Notes under the pieces: generated by a model
Database searches by the model: none
Seen by the model: the letters and a program-made list of their open reading frames with translations, nothing else
Told to the model about the DNA's origin: nothing
Part shown: positions 8,278 to 16,474 of the stretch, piece after piece
How positions within the stretch are numbered: the stretch's first letter is position 1
How the letters are laid out: every line of letters begins with the position of its first letter
Source: JBBRHQ01 sp963781345
GTDB lineage: Bacteria; Actinomycetota; Thermoleophilia; Solirubrobacterales; 70-9
DNA: 64,000 nucleotides
Assembly (NCBI GenBank): GCA_963781345.1
Contig: CAWAFQ010000014.1
Coordinates: 124,001 to 188,000 of the forward strand
Direction: 5' to 3'
Position numbers and translations under genes: made by a program

Positions 8278-9716
8278 TTGCCCTCCTCGGCGGTGGCGGT
8301 GGTGGGCGCGGGCAGGTAGTCCACCGGGTTGTCGAGGTAGTTGTCGAGCATCGTCCGGATCTCCTCGATCGCCCGCTCCTCGCTGACCCCGGGCGTGTAG
8401 CTGGTGCCGGCCAGCGGCACCCGGGCCATCGCCGAGGCCTCGACCGTGAGTGCCGCCAGGTCCTCGGGCTCGAGGTTGTGGACGTTGGTCTTGCCGCAGG
8501 CGCGCGCCAGCATCTGCACCTCGAGCGTCAGGGTGTGGAGGAAGTTGAAGACCCGGTTGGCGGCATCGTCGACGTCGAGGCGCTTGCGCAGCTCGGCGTC
8601 CTGGGTCGCGATCCCGACCGGGCAGCGGCCGGTGTGGCAGTGGTAGCACTGGCCCGCGGGCACCCCGACGGTGCCCTCGTAGTCGGTCACCCCGGGAATC
8701 TCCTTGTTGCAGTTGAGCGCCATCAGCGAGGAGTGGCCGATCGCGATCGCGTCGGCGCCGAGCGCCAGGCACTTGGCGACGTCGCCGCCGTTGCGGATGC
8801 CGCCGGCGACGACGAGGTCGACCTCGTCGGCAAGCCCGACGTCCTCGAGCGCGCGGCGCGCCTCGGGGATCGCCGCCATCAGCGGGATCCCGGTCTCCTC
8901 GGCGGCGATGTGGGGGCCGGCGCCGGTGCCGCCCTCGGCGCCGTCGAGGTAGATGATGTCGGGGCCGCACTTGGCCGCCATGCGGACGTCGTCGTAGACG
9001 CGCGCGGCGCCGAGCTTGAGCTGGATCGGGACTTCGTAGTTGGTCGCCTCGCGGGTCTCCTGGACCTTCAGCGAGAGGTCGTCGGGCCCGAGCCAGTCCG
9101 GATGGCGGGCCGGCGAGCGCTGGTCGATGCCGGCCGGCAGCGAGCGCATCTCCGCCACCTGCTCGGTCACCTTCTGGCCCATCAGGTGGCCGCCGAGGCC
9201 GACCTTGCAGCCCTGCCCGATGAAGAACTCGACCCCGTCGGCCAGCATCAGGTGGTGGGGGTTGAAGCCGTAGCGGCTCTGGATCACCTGGTAGTACCAC
9301 TTGGTCGAGAGGTCGCGCTCGGGCGGGATCATCCCGCCCTCTCCCGAGCAGGTCGCCGTGCCGGCCATCGACGCCCCCTTGGCGAGGGCCATCTTCGCCT
9401 CGAGCGAGAGCGCGCCGAAGCTCATGCCGGTGATGTAGACGGGAATGTCGAGCTCGAGCGGCTTCTTCGCGAAGCGGCTGCCGAGCACGGTCTTGGTCTC
9501 GCACTTCTCGCGGTAGCCCTCGATCACGAACCGCGTCAGCGTGCCCGGAAGGAAGATCAGCTCGTCCCAGTGGGGGATCTTCTTGAACATCGAGAACCCG
9601 CGCATCCGGTAACGGCCCAGCTCCGCCTTCATGTGGATGTCGTTGATTACGTCCGGGGTGAAGATCCGGCTGTGGCCCAGGGTGGCGCGGCTATCGGGTG
9701 CGTTCTCGTCGGCCAT
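8274..9716 (-). CDS. Glutamate synthase-like FMN domain protein (GlxD / MgsC type)
   Basis: A 480-residue stand-alone version of the FMN-binding central domain of glutamate synthase. Visible features are the barrel segments DIPVYITGMSFGALSLEAK, GPDIIYLDGAEGGTGAGP and VVAGGIRNGGDVAKCLALGA, and the Cys cluster CYHCHTGRCPVG that in this family holds a 3Fe-4S centre. Together with the GXGXG and class II amidotransferase proteins upstream it rebuilds a glutamate synthase in three parts. The same arrangement is known as methylamine-glutamate N-methyltransferase (MgsABC) in N-methylglutamate pathways and as glx genes elsewhere. Which reaction applies here cannot be decided from sequence alone. Confidence 0.85.
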   Translation of the reverse strand: MADENAPDSRATLGHSRIFTPDVINDIHMKAELGRYRMRGFSMFKKIPHWDELIFLPGTLTRFVIEGYREKCETKTVLGSRFAKKPLELDIPVYITGMSFGALSLEAKMALAKGASMAGTATCSGEGGMIPPERDLSTKWYYQVIQSRYGFNPHHLMLADGVEFFIGQGCKVGLGGHLMGQKVTEQVAEMRSLPAGIDQRSPARHPDWLGPDDLSLKVQETREATNYEVPIQLKLGAARVYDDVRMAAKCGPDIIYLDGAEGGTGAGPHIAAEETGIPLMAAIPEARRALEDVGLADEVDLVVAGGIRNGGDVAKCLALGADAIAIGHSSLMALNCNKEIPGVTDYEGTVGVPAGQCYHCHTGRCPVGIATQDAELRKRLDVDDAANRVFNFLHTLTLEVQMLARACGKTNVHNLEPEDLAALTVEASAMARVPLAGTSYTPGVSEERAIEEIRTMLDNYLDNPVDYLPAPTTATAEEGK

Positions 9717-9729
9717 TGTGCTCCCCTGT

Positions 9730-10521
9730 TCAGAGCACCAGCTTGCGTTCGCTGGGCTCGAGGTGGTCGTAGTTGTAGAGCTTCTTTCCGCAGACGAACT
9801 TACGCAGCGCCGGCGGCGCCCCGAGCTCGTAGATCCCGAACTTTCGCTCGACCAGCTCGGTGTCGGCGTCGGTCCAGTCGGCCTCGACGCAGTCGATCCC
9901 CAGGGAGGCGATCTCGCCGCCGACGTAGATCGTCCCGTCGTACATCGAGTCGCCGAGGCCGTGTCCGGCGTCGCCGCAGATGATCTGGCGGCCCCGCTGC
10001 ATCATGAACCCGGTCATCGAGGCGGCGTTTCCGAGTGTGATGATCGTGCCGCCCTTCTGGTCGATCCCGGTGCGGGCGCCGACGTCGCCCTTGACGACGA
10101 GGTCGCCGCCGCGCAGGGCGGCTCCGGCGAGCGAGCCGGCGTTGCCCTCGATCACGACCGTACCCGACATCATGTTCTCGGCGACCGACCAGCCGACCCG
10201 GCCGGTGATCTCGACCTCGGGGCCGTCGATCAGCCCGCAGCCGAAGTAGCCGAGGCTGCCCTCGAAGCGGATCCGGCAACGGGCGAGGATCGCGACGCCG
10301 AGCGAGTGCCGGGCGCTCGGGTTGCGAACGGTCACCTCGCTGACGCCCTGCTCGTAGATCAGCCAGCGCAGCTCGGCGTTGATCTTGCGGGTCGTCAGGT
10401 CGCGCGCGTCCAGCTCCGCCCTCGAGCCGTCGATCTCCGATGTCTTCGGGATCGACTCGTCGAGCTCGACCAGCCCCCGCTCGTCCATCCTCGCTGTCGA
10501 TTCCGCGCTCACCTGGTCCAT
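9730..10521 (-). CDS. GXGXG-domain protein, glutamate synthase C-terminal-like (MgsB type)
   Basis: A 263-residue protein matching the right-handed beta-helix GXGXG domain of glutamate synthase. The repeated glycine pattern is clear: GSLGYFGCGLIDG, GNAGSLAGAALRGG, GDVGARTGIDQKGG, GNAASMTGFMMQRG. This domain links the amidotransferase and FMN active sites structurally. Its start overlaps the end of the amidotransferase gene by 13 bases, and 13 bases separate it from the FMN-domain gene, so the three are translationally coupled. The N-terminal 40 residues (SIPKTSEIDGSRAELDARDLTT) fit the MgsB type rather than a normal large GltB. Confidence 0.85.
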   Translation of the reverse strand: MDQVSAESTARMDERGLVELDESIPKTSEIDGSRAELDARDLTTRKINAELRWLIYEQGVSEVTVRNPSARHSLGVAILARCRIRFEGSLGYFGCGLIDGPEVEITGRVGWSVAENMMSGTVVIEGNAGSLAGAALRGGDLVVKGDVGARTGIDQKGGTIITLGNAASMTGFMMQRGRQIICGDAGHGLGDSMYDGTIYVGGEIASLGIDCVEADWTDADTELVERKFGIYELGAPPALRKFVCGKKLYNYDHLEPSERKLVL

Positions 10522-11438
10522 ACCCGAACCTCCCCCTCGTAGGGATCGTGGGTCTCGATCTCGCGGTCGAGCACCTGGCGGATCGCGATCTCCTCGGAGG
10601 CCAGCGCCACCAGGTCATCGTCCTCGTAGAGCACCAGCGGCTTGGCGCCGAGCTGGTCCTTGCAGACCCCGAGGGCGTCCTCTGTCACGCAGATGTAGGT
10701 GAAGACCCCGTCGAGGTCGGAGAGGCTCTGGCGCATCGCCTCCTCGAGTGAGCGACCCTTGCTCATCTGCTCGGCGATGTAGACCGCGACGATCTCCGAG
10801 TCGCACTCGGACTGGAAGCGGTGGCCGGAGCGCTGAAGGCGCCGGCGCCAATCGTGGAAGTTGGTGAGCTGGCCGTTGTGGACGACGGCGACGTCGGGGA
10901 ACGGGTAGGCCCAGTAGGGGTGGGCGTTTGCGATGTCGACGTCGGACTCCGTCGCCATTCGCGCGTGGCCGATCGCGTGTGTCCCGAGCTGCTCGGAGAG
11001 CCCGTACTCGGCGGAGACGGTGTCGGCGTCGCCGAGGTCCTTGACGATCTCCAGCGAGTGCCCGAGGGATAGAACCTCGGTGTGGCGGACGCGCTCGACC
11101 GCGTCGACCAGCGGCTTGAGATCACCGTCGAGGCGGAATGTCACGGTAAGCGTCCGCGGGGTCCCGTCGATCTCGACTATCTCGGCCCCGGTGGCGCGCA
11201 CCCGCGCCTCGACCTGCTCGCGCTGGCGCTCGATCCGCCGCAGGAGATCGGGGTCGTCTGCGGCCGCCTCACTGAGCTTGACGTGCATGACGCTGGTGTC
11301 GGCGTCGCCGCGGTAGAGCGCGAAACCGGTCGAATCGGGCCCGCGATGCTTCATCGCCTGAAGCATCCGGGTCATGTCACGCCCGACCTCGTGCTCGGCC
11401 CCGCCGTTGCGGTAGATGATCCCAGCGATTCCGCACAC
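10509..11438 (-). CDS. Class II glutamine amidotransferase (MgsA / GltB N-terminal type)
   Basis: A 309-residue Ntn-type glutamine amidotransferase. It begins MCGIAGIIY, so removal of Met exposes the catalytic Cys; MKHRGPDSTGFALY, HNGQLTNFHDWRR and ESECDSE-like motifs (here FQSECDSEIVA) follow as in the family. It releases ammonia from glutamine for use by the FMN-domain partner. An insertion of about 100 residues (residues 50-150) separates the first and second conserved blocks, as in stand-alone MgsA/GlxB proteins. It lies 16 bases downstream of the glutamine synthetase gene. Confidence 0.85.
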   Translation of the reverse strand: MCGIAGIIYRNGGAEHEVGRDMTRMLQAMKHRGPDSTGFALYRGDADTSVMHVKLSEAAADDPDLLRRIERQREQVEARVRATGAEIVEIDGTPRTLTVTFRLDGDLKPLVDAVERVRHTEVLSLGHSLEIVKDLGDADTVSAEYGLSEQLGTHAIGHARMATESDVDIANAHPYWAYPFPDVAVVHNGQLTNFHDWRRRLQRSGHRFQSECDSEIVAVYIAEQMSKGRSLEEAMRQSLSDLDGVFTYICVTEDALGVCKDQLGAKPLVLYEDDDLVALASEEIAIRQVLDREIETHDPYEGEVRVWTR

Positions 11439-11454
11439 GATGGGATTCCCGCCG

Positions 11455-12903
11455 CTAGGGCAGGACCTCCAGGTACTGCTCGCGCTCCCAGTCGGTCACC
11501 GCGGCCAGGTAGCGCTCCCACTCGTCTCGCTTGTAGTGCTCGAAGACCTTGTAGAGGCGCCCGGGCATCCCGCTGCGCACGACCTCGTCGGCGGCGAGCG
11601 CATCGAGCGCCGCCCCGAGGCTGTCCGGCACCTTCTCGATCTCCGCACCCTCTGTGAGCAGGTCGTAGGTGTTCTCCTGCTGGGGCGGGCCCGGATCGGA
11701 CTTCCGCTGCAATCCGTCCAGCCCGGCGCGCAGCAACGTGGCCACGGTCAGGTAGGGGTTGCAGGAGGAGTCCACGCCTCTGTACTCGAAGCGCCCGCCC
11801 GAGGCGACGCGAACCGTGCAGGTCCGGTTCTGCCAGCCCCAGTTCTTGTAGATCGGGGCCCAGAAGCCGGTGTCCCACATCCGGCAGTACGAGTTGACGG
11901 TCGGGTTGCCGACGCACATCAGGGCGCCGAAGTGGTCGAGCATCCCGCCGAGGAAATGCCGGGCGGTCTCGGAGAGCTGCGCGGGTCCCTCGGGGTCGTG
12001 GAAGACGTTATGGCCATCGTCATCGACCAGCGTGAAGTGGTGGTGGTGACCGTTGGCGGAGACGCCGGTGAACGGCTTCGGCATGAAGGTGCCGAGGAGG
12101 CCGTGCTTGCGCCCTACCGCGGCGACGATCTGGCGGTAGGTGGTGATGTTGTCGGCCGTCTGCACCGGGCGGTCGAAGCGGAAGTTCAGCTCGAGCTGGC
12201 CCGGGGCGTCCTCGTGGTCGCCGTAGCTCATGTCGAGGCCGAGCTTGCGACCGTACTCGACGACGTCGAGCAGCACCGGCCTCAGTTCCTCGAACTGGTG
12301 GATGTGGTAGCAGTAGGGCTTGGTCACTCCTTCCGCTCCACCATCCTCGGTGCGGCGCAGCCACATCATCTCGGGCTCGATCCCGATCAGGAAGTTGAGG
12401 CCGAGCTCGGCCTCGAAGTCGGAGACGATCCGCTTCAGGTTCTGGCGCGGGTCGGCGTCGAGCAGCTCACCCGTCTCGGTGTCGTAACAGTCGCAGTAGA
12501 CGCGGGCCACCCGCTCGTCCCAGGGCAGGACGGCGAAGGTGTCGAGGTCGGCCATCGCGGCCAGCTCCGACTCCTCTGGGCCGAAGCCGATGTAGTTCCC
12601 CAGCCGGTCGGTGAACAGGTTCGCGGTGGCGCCGTAAACGAGCTGGTATCCCCTCTGGGCAACCTGGGGGAAGAAGGAGGCGACGACCCCCTTGCCCATG
12701 ACGCGGCCGGTGACCGAGACCTGCTGGAAGTAGACGTACTCGATCCCCTCGCGTTCGATCCGCTCTGCGATCTCGGCGATCCGCTCGGCCCGGCCGGGGG
12801 CCGAGCGCGCCTCCTCGAGCGTCTTCGGCGGCGGCTCGACTCGAGCTATCTCCAGCACTCGCTCCACCTCGCTCGCCGGGCCCACCTTCCTCGAATCAGC
12901 CAC
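11455..12903 (-). CDS. glnT: Type III glutamine synthetase (GlnT / GMAS family)
   Basis: A 482-residue glutamine synthetase of the GlnT branch. Catalytic-core motifs include GIEPEMMW, SYGDHEDAPGQLELNF, the ATP-site TFMPKPFTGVSANGHHHHF, and NRTCTVRVASGGRFEYRGVDSSCNPYL. Family members ligate ammonia, or in gamma-glutamylmethylamide synthetase methylamine, to the gamma-carboxyl of glutamate using ATP. It is about 30-40 residues longer than usual, mostly at the N-terminus. It heads the run of glutamate-synthase-like genes; a product of this enzyme would be the natural substrate of the three-part synthase. Ammonia versus methylamine specificity cannot be read from the sequence. Confidence 0.85.
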   Translation of the reverse strand: MADSRKVGPASEVERVLEIARVEPPPKTLEEARSAPGRAERIAEIAERIEREGIEYVYFQQVSVTGRVMGKGVVASFFPQVAQRGYQLVYGATANLFTDRLGNYIGFGPEESELAAMADLDTFAVLPWDERVARVYCDCYDTETGELLDADPRQNLKRIVSDFEAELGLNFLIGIEPEMMWLRRTEDGGAEGVTKPYCYHIHQFEELRPVLLDVVEYGRKLGLDMSYGDHEDAPGQLELNFRFDRPVQTADNITTYRQIVAAVGRKHGLLGTFMPKPFTGVSANGHHHHFTLVDDDGHNVFHDPEGPAQLSETARHFLGGMLDHFGALMCVGNPTVNSYCRMWDTGFWAPIYKNWGWQNRTCTVRVASGGRFEYRGVDSSCNPYLTVATLLRAGLDGLQRKSDPGPPQQENTYDLLTEGAEIEKVPDSLGAALDALAADEVVRSGMPGRLYKVFEHYKRDEWERYLAAVTDWEREQYLEVLP

Positions 12904-13071
12904 TGCTGCGCTCCCTTCTCATCGGCTTTTGTTCACGACCACCCCGAGGGGCACCTGGCCGCAGGCCACTTCGAGGATGCGAGATTCGGCGCCTCCGCGG
13001 CGCTCGCGCGAAAGGCTCTGGATTCCATCGCACGTCAACTCTCCTCCGTCCTCGGCAGCGGTTCCAAACGC

Positions 13072-13089
13072 ACTATATGCCAGCGCTGG
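13072..13089 (-). promoter_or_regulatory. Possible glnT promoter element and dyad
   Basis: On the minus strand a TATAGT (13077 to 13072) resembles a -10 box, and a perfect 10-base palindrome CCAGCGCTGG (13080-13089) lies just upstream of it. This is the most AT-containing part of the 214-base gap before glnT. No convincing -35 at normal spacing was found, so the call is tentative. Confidence 0.3.
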
Positions 13090-13117
13090 ACAAAAAGGTA
13101 CAAAAGCGCCTTCGAGT

Positions 13118-13835
13118 TCATCCTGGCGCCCCTGCGAGGTCGAGCCAATTCGAGATCAGCCGGCGCGCGGCCGGATGCAGCTCATCTGCCCGCCGCTCAA
13201 CTTCAGCCAGGAAGGACGCTCCCTCCTCCTGGCCGAGCGAAGCGGCGAGCGATTCGCGGTAGGCGGGCACCAGCGCCCACTGCCCCGCCATCTCGCTCGT
13301 GACCTCGAGATGGAACTGGACGCCGTAGGCGCGTTCGCCGAAGCGAAAGGCCTGGTTCGGGGCGGCCGGTGAGGAGGCCAGTCGGACGGCTCTCTCGGGC
13401 AGCTCGAAGGTGTCGCCGTGCCACTGCAGCGAGACCAGCGGTTCCTCGATCCTGGCGAAGATCGGGTCCCGCCGCCCCTCCGGGGTGAGCTCGACAGCCA
13501 GCAGCCCGACTTCGGCGCGGTCGAGCGGATCGACGCGGGCACCGAGGGCGGCGGCCAGGAGTTGGACTCCGAGGCAGACTCCCAAGAACGGGAGGCCGCC
13601 GGAGACCGCTTCGCGCACCAGCCGCCGCTCCTCCTCGAGCCAGGGGTGCTCGGAGTCGTCCTCGGCGCCCATCGGCCCGCCCATCGCGAGGACCGCGTCG
13701 AACTCGCGCCAGTCGGGGACCGCGCTCGCCCTCGTCGAGCTCTACGGCCGTGAACTCTACGCCACGCTCGCGCATCACCTCGGAGAAGACACCCGGGTGC
13801 TCGCAGGCGATGTGCTGGAGGACGAGGACCCGCAT
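13118..13835 (-). CDS. Class I glutamine amidotransferase, GMP-synthase-like (frameshifted)
   Basis: A stand-alone class I amidotransferase (about 235 residues). The nucleophile Cys is in FLGVCLGVQLLAAALG and the His-Glu pair in YGVQFHLEVT. The N-terminus MRVLVLQHIACEHPGVF is in one frame and the rest (SAVPDWREFDAVLAMGGPMG onward) in another; the change lies near 13720-13728 and fits one extra base in the gene direction. I treat it as one gene with a likely sequence error. Related proteins hydrolyse glutamine or gamma-glutamyl compounds, which fits the neighbouring glutamine synthetase and Amt transporter genes, but the substrate is unknown. Confidence 0.75.
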
Positions 13836-13871
13836 TTCCTCAGCCCAGCGGACGTTCCCAGCACGGGCGGA

Positions 13872-14264
13872 TCAAGGCTCGGGCACCTTCTTGCCGGCGC
13901 CCCTGGCGGCCTTGTTCTGCTTCACCTCGGTGATCTCGCCGCTCTTGGCGTCGATGTGGACCTGGGCGATCCGCAGGACCTTGTTGCCCTTTGTGATCGT
14001 CATGACGACGATCCAGAAGGGCTGGGTATCCAGCCCCTGGCGGAGCAGGCGCACGGTCGTGCTGGTCGGCTTGAAGTCGATCAGCCCCCTGGCCGCCGCG
14101 ACCGCCTCGCTCTGGCTGACCTTGATCTGCGACTGCTGGCAGCTCCTGGAGACGATGAAGGTCAGCCCTATCAGGGCCACGACCAGCGCGAACCGCGGCC
14201 ACGTCGGAGCCCTCCGCGAACGGCGGTTCTCCTCCCGGACGCGCTGGGCGTCCAGGGCCTCCAC
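13872..14264 (-). CDS. Single-pass membrane protein of unknown function
   Basis: About 130 residues with a basic N-terminus (RREENRRSRRAP-like), one membrane helix (PRFALVVALIGLTFIVS) and an extracytoplasmic domain ending in KNKAARGAGKKVPEP-like basic residues. The domain has ITKGNKVLRIAQVHIDAKSGEITEV, reminiscent of PepSY/propeptide-type beta strands (VDAKTGEI). I chose GTG at 14264; the ATG at 14336 would run through the preceding 50-residue gene in another frame. Third of three small membrane protein genes after amt. Function unknown. Confidence 0.55.
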   Translation of the reverse strand: MEALDAQRVREENRRSRRAPTWPRFALVVALIGLTFIVSRSCQQSQIKVSQSEAVAAARGLIDFKPTSTTVRLLRQGLDTQPFWIVVMTITKGNKVLRIAQVHIDAKSGEITEVKQNKAARGAGKKVPEP

Positions 14265-14286
14265 GCCAGGGCGGGCCGCGCCTCGC

Positions 14287-14439
14287 TCAGGCGGTGGGAC
14301 GGAACTCGACCCCGATGTTGGTGCCGAAGACGACAATCAGGACGATTATCACGCAAATGATCGAGATCGCGAGCATCGCGTACTCGAACGCCTTGACATG
14401 CGTCTGCTTCGGGGGGAACTCGATCTGCTTTCCGTTCAT
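14287..14439 (-). CDS. 50-residue membrane protein
   Basis: Starts MNGKQIEFPPKQTHVKAFEY and consists of a short cytoplasmic arm and one hydrophobic helix (AMLAISIICVIIVLIVVFGT) with a short tail. Its ATG at 14439 overlaps the stop of the upstream membrane gene (ATGA at 14436-14439), a strong sign of translational coupling. No family recognised. Its place between Amt and an amidotransferase suggests an accessory role in the nitrogen cluster, by context only. Confidence 0.6.
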   Translation of the reverse strand: MNGKQIEFPPKQTHVKAFEYAMLAISIICVIIVLIVVFGTNIGVEFRPTA

Positions 14440-14774
14440 GGTGTTAGCTCGGCCTCCTCGGCCGCCGCGGCGGCCGCGTCGGGTGTGCCGCCGCGGGCGC
14501 GGGTTGCGGCGTATGCGATCAGGCGCCGGTTCTCGTAGACGATCCAGCCGACCAGGATGAGCACCATGACCACGATCCCAATCCAGGTGAGGACGTAGTA
14601 CGCGGTGTTCGCCGCCTGGCCGTCGGGCCCGTAGGTCGAGCCCGGGCCGAAGGTCATGAATCCCGCGCACTGCTCGTAGCGGGCACCGACGACGAAGTCG
14701 GCGACGTCGTCCGCCGGAGTCGCACCCTGCAGGTGCTGAATGCAGTCCGGGGCGCTGTCGATTATCGCTGGCAT
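14436..14774 (-). CDS. Membrane protein of unknown function next to Amt
   Basis: A 112-residue protein with a 50-residue N-terminal domain containing two Cys (SAPDCIQHLQGA and RYEQCAGFMTFG), a single membrane helix (AYYVLTWIGIVVMVLILVGW) and an Ala/Glu-rich cytoplasmic tail. The order suggests that the Cys-containing domain is outside the membrane, where a disulfide could form. It follows amt by about 40 bases and overlaps the next small gene. Family not recognised. Confidence 0.6.
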   Translation of the reverse strand: MPAIIDSAPDCIQHLQGATPADDVADFVVGARYEQCAGFMTFGPGSTYGPDGQAANTAYYVLTWIGIVVMVLILVGWIVYENRRLIAYAATRARGGTPDAAAAAAEEAELTP

Positions 14775-14814
14775 ACAGCCACCTTACCTTTCGGTGTCGC
14801 GCTCTCGGCGGGCA

Positions 14815-16254
14815 TCATCTGACCAGCTCCTTCAGGGCTTCGGCCTGGACCCTGTCGGCAGGCACCCGAGTGCCGTCGGGCTCGATCATCAGATCCTCCG
14901 CGTGGGCGAACTCGGGAACGTGGATGTCCGGTTCGTACTCGGCGATGTCGAGACCGTCCATCTCGACCTCGGGCGGCACTCGCAGCAGGTTCAGCTTCTT
15001 CAGGATCAGGGCTGCGACCCATCCCGAGAGGAAGCCCAGCGGGAGGAAGGTCGCGAGGCCGATCAGCTGGCCCCAGATCGAGCTGTCGACGTTGTTTAGC
15101 CCTGTCGGGTAGCCGGCTGCGAAGACCCCGACCCAGATGATTCCCAGGAAGCCCGAGAAGCCGTGGACGGCGACCGCGCCGACGACGTCGTCGACCCGCA
15201 TCTTCTGCTCGATCCAGTTGCCGACCCAGACGACGAGGACGGCGGAGACCATGGCGATCAGGTAGCCCAGCGTCGGCGCGTAGACGTCGGCGCCCGCCGA
15301 GACGCTGATCACTCCCGCTAGCCCGCCGGAAACCGTCCAGAACGGGTCCCCGCGGGCGGCGAAGTAGCCGCCAGTGAATCCGCCCGCGAACCCCATCGTG
15401 ATGATCATCGCGATCGAGCCCAGGGTGGTCGGGCTGAGGTAGATGTTGGCCCAGCCCGGAACGGTGGTCGAGACGATCACGAGGCAGGCTGCGTAGAAGG
15501 CGTAGAACCCGGTGAAGATCAGCATCAACCCCATCAGGGTCATGTGGATGTTGTGGGGTCTGAAGGTTCGCGCGAGGCCGTCCTTCGTGTACTTGCCTAT
15601 GCGCGGCCCGAGCTGGAAGAGGACGCCGAGCGTGAAGGCGCCGGAGACGCCGTGGACGACGGCCGAGGCGATCGAGTCGTGGAATCCGAAGCGCAGCGTC
15701 AGCCAGCCCCCGGCGCTCCAGCCCCAGGCGGCGTCGAGGATCCAGACGGCCGAGCCGAGCAGCACGGCGAGGACCAAGTAGGCGGAGAGCCGCACCCGCT
15801 CCAGCAGGGCGCCGGACATGATCGACGCGGTCGTCCAGGAGAAGAGCAGGAAGGCGAGGAAGAAGACGAGGTTGATGTTGTTGCCCAGGTTCGGGCCGAA
15901 CGAATCGGACCAGGGAATACCGCCCTGGCAGGCGATCGAGGTGAAGTCGCTGCTGTTGGGCCCGATCGGCAGGCCGGGCTGGTTGCAGTTGTAGATCCAC
16001 CAGCCGAAGTAGTAGAAGCTCGGGGTGACGACGGCGATCGTGAGGATGTTCTTCATCGCCGTTGCGAGGGCGTTCTTGCGACGGGCGACGCCGGTCTCAT
16101 ACGTCATGAAGCCGACGTGAATCAGCCACATGATCACGACCGTGAAGAAGTAGAACTGCTCGCCGAGGATGAGGCTGTCGAGCGAAAGGCTCTCGAGTGG
16201 CGCCGCGTCCTTGAGGGCCTCGACCTGGGCGAACATAAAGGCGAAAACGATCAT
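14815..16254 (-). CDS. amt: Ammonium / methylammonium transporter, Amt family (divergent)
   Basis: A 479-residue polytopic membrane protein of the Amt/Mep/Rh family. It keeps the acidic residue and twin histidines of the conduction pathway (HDSIASAVVHGVSG and AVAVHGFSGFLG) and ends with a hydrophilic tail of about 50 residues. The first helices differ from standard Amt proteins (EQFYFFTVVIMWLIHVGFMTYETG, then VARRKNAL), and an extracytoplasmic loop has two Cys (IYNCNQ and IACQGG). It transports ammonium or methylammonium into the cell. It heads the minus-strand nitrogen cluster and is divergent from the PucR-type regulator. No glnK/glnB gene is adjacent, so PII control is not evident. Confidence 0.8.
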   Translation of the reverse strand: MIVFAFMFAQVEALKDAAPLESLSLDSLILGEQFYFFTVVIMWLIHVGFMTYETGVARRKNALATAMKNILTIAVVTPSFYYFGWWIYNCNQPGLPIGPNSSDFTSIACQGGIPWSDSFGPNLGNNINLVFFLAFLLFSWTTASIMSGALLERVRLSAYLVLAVLLGSAVWILDAAWGWSAGGWLTLRFGFHDSIASAVVHGVSGAFTLGVLFQLGPRIGKYTKDGLARTFRPHNIHMTLMGLMLIFTGFYAFYAACLVIVSTTVPGWANIYLSPTTLGSIAMIITMGFAGGFTGGYFAARGDPFWTVSGGLAGVISVSAGADVYAPTLGYLIAMVSAVLVVWVGNWIEQKMRVDDVVGAVAVHGFSGFLGIIWVGVFAAGYPTGLNNVDSSIWGQLIGLATFLPLGFLSGWVAALILKKLNLLRVPPEVEMDGLDIAEYEPDIHVPEFAHAEDLMIEPDGTRVPADRVQAEALKELVR

Positions 16255-16353
16255 CCTCGCTCCATCCCTTCTCGCCCCCCGTCAAGGGAGGGGGCCTCTA
16301 CGTGACTGGTTTCACGGGCCACCAACGATCGGCAACATATCCGTAGCCGCTAC

Positions 16354-16368
16354 GCCCAAACAATGGGC
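16354..16368. promoter_or_regulatory. Possible operator in the amt / regulator intergenic region
   Basis: The 220-base region between amt and the divergent regulator has lower GC than its surroundings and contains an inverted repeat GCCCA-AACAA-TGGGC at 16354-16368. Position midway between divergent genes suggests a regulator site; binding is not demonstrated. Confidence 0.3.
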
Positions 16369-16474
16369 AATACGCACACATTTCCAGCTCCGTTGCAGTT
16401 GGGTTCGTACACATGGCTTTTCTGTGCCGGGGGGGATACGATGGGCCTCCGGTCCCTAGGAAACGGAGGCATTT

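Noticed and set aside
13080..13089. CCAGCGCTGG palindrome as a firm nitrogen-regulator site
   Set aside because: A single 10-base palindrome in a 70% GC genome is weak evidence, and no second copy was seen upstream of amt.
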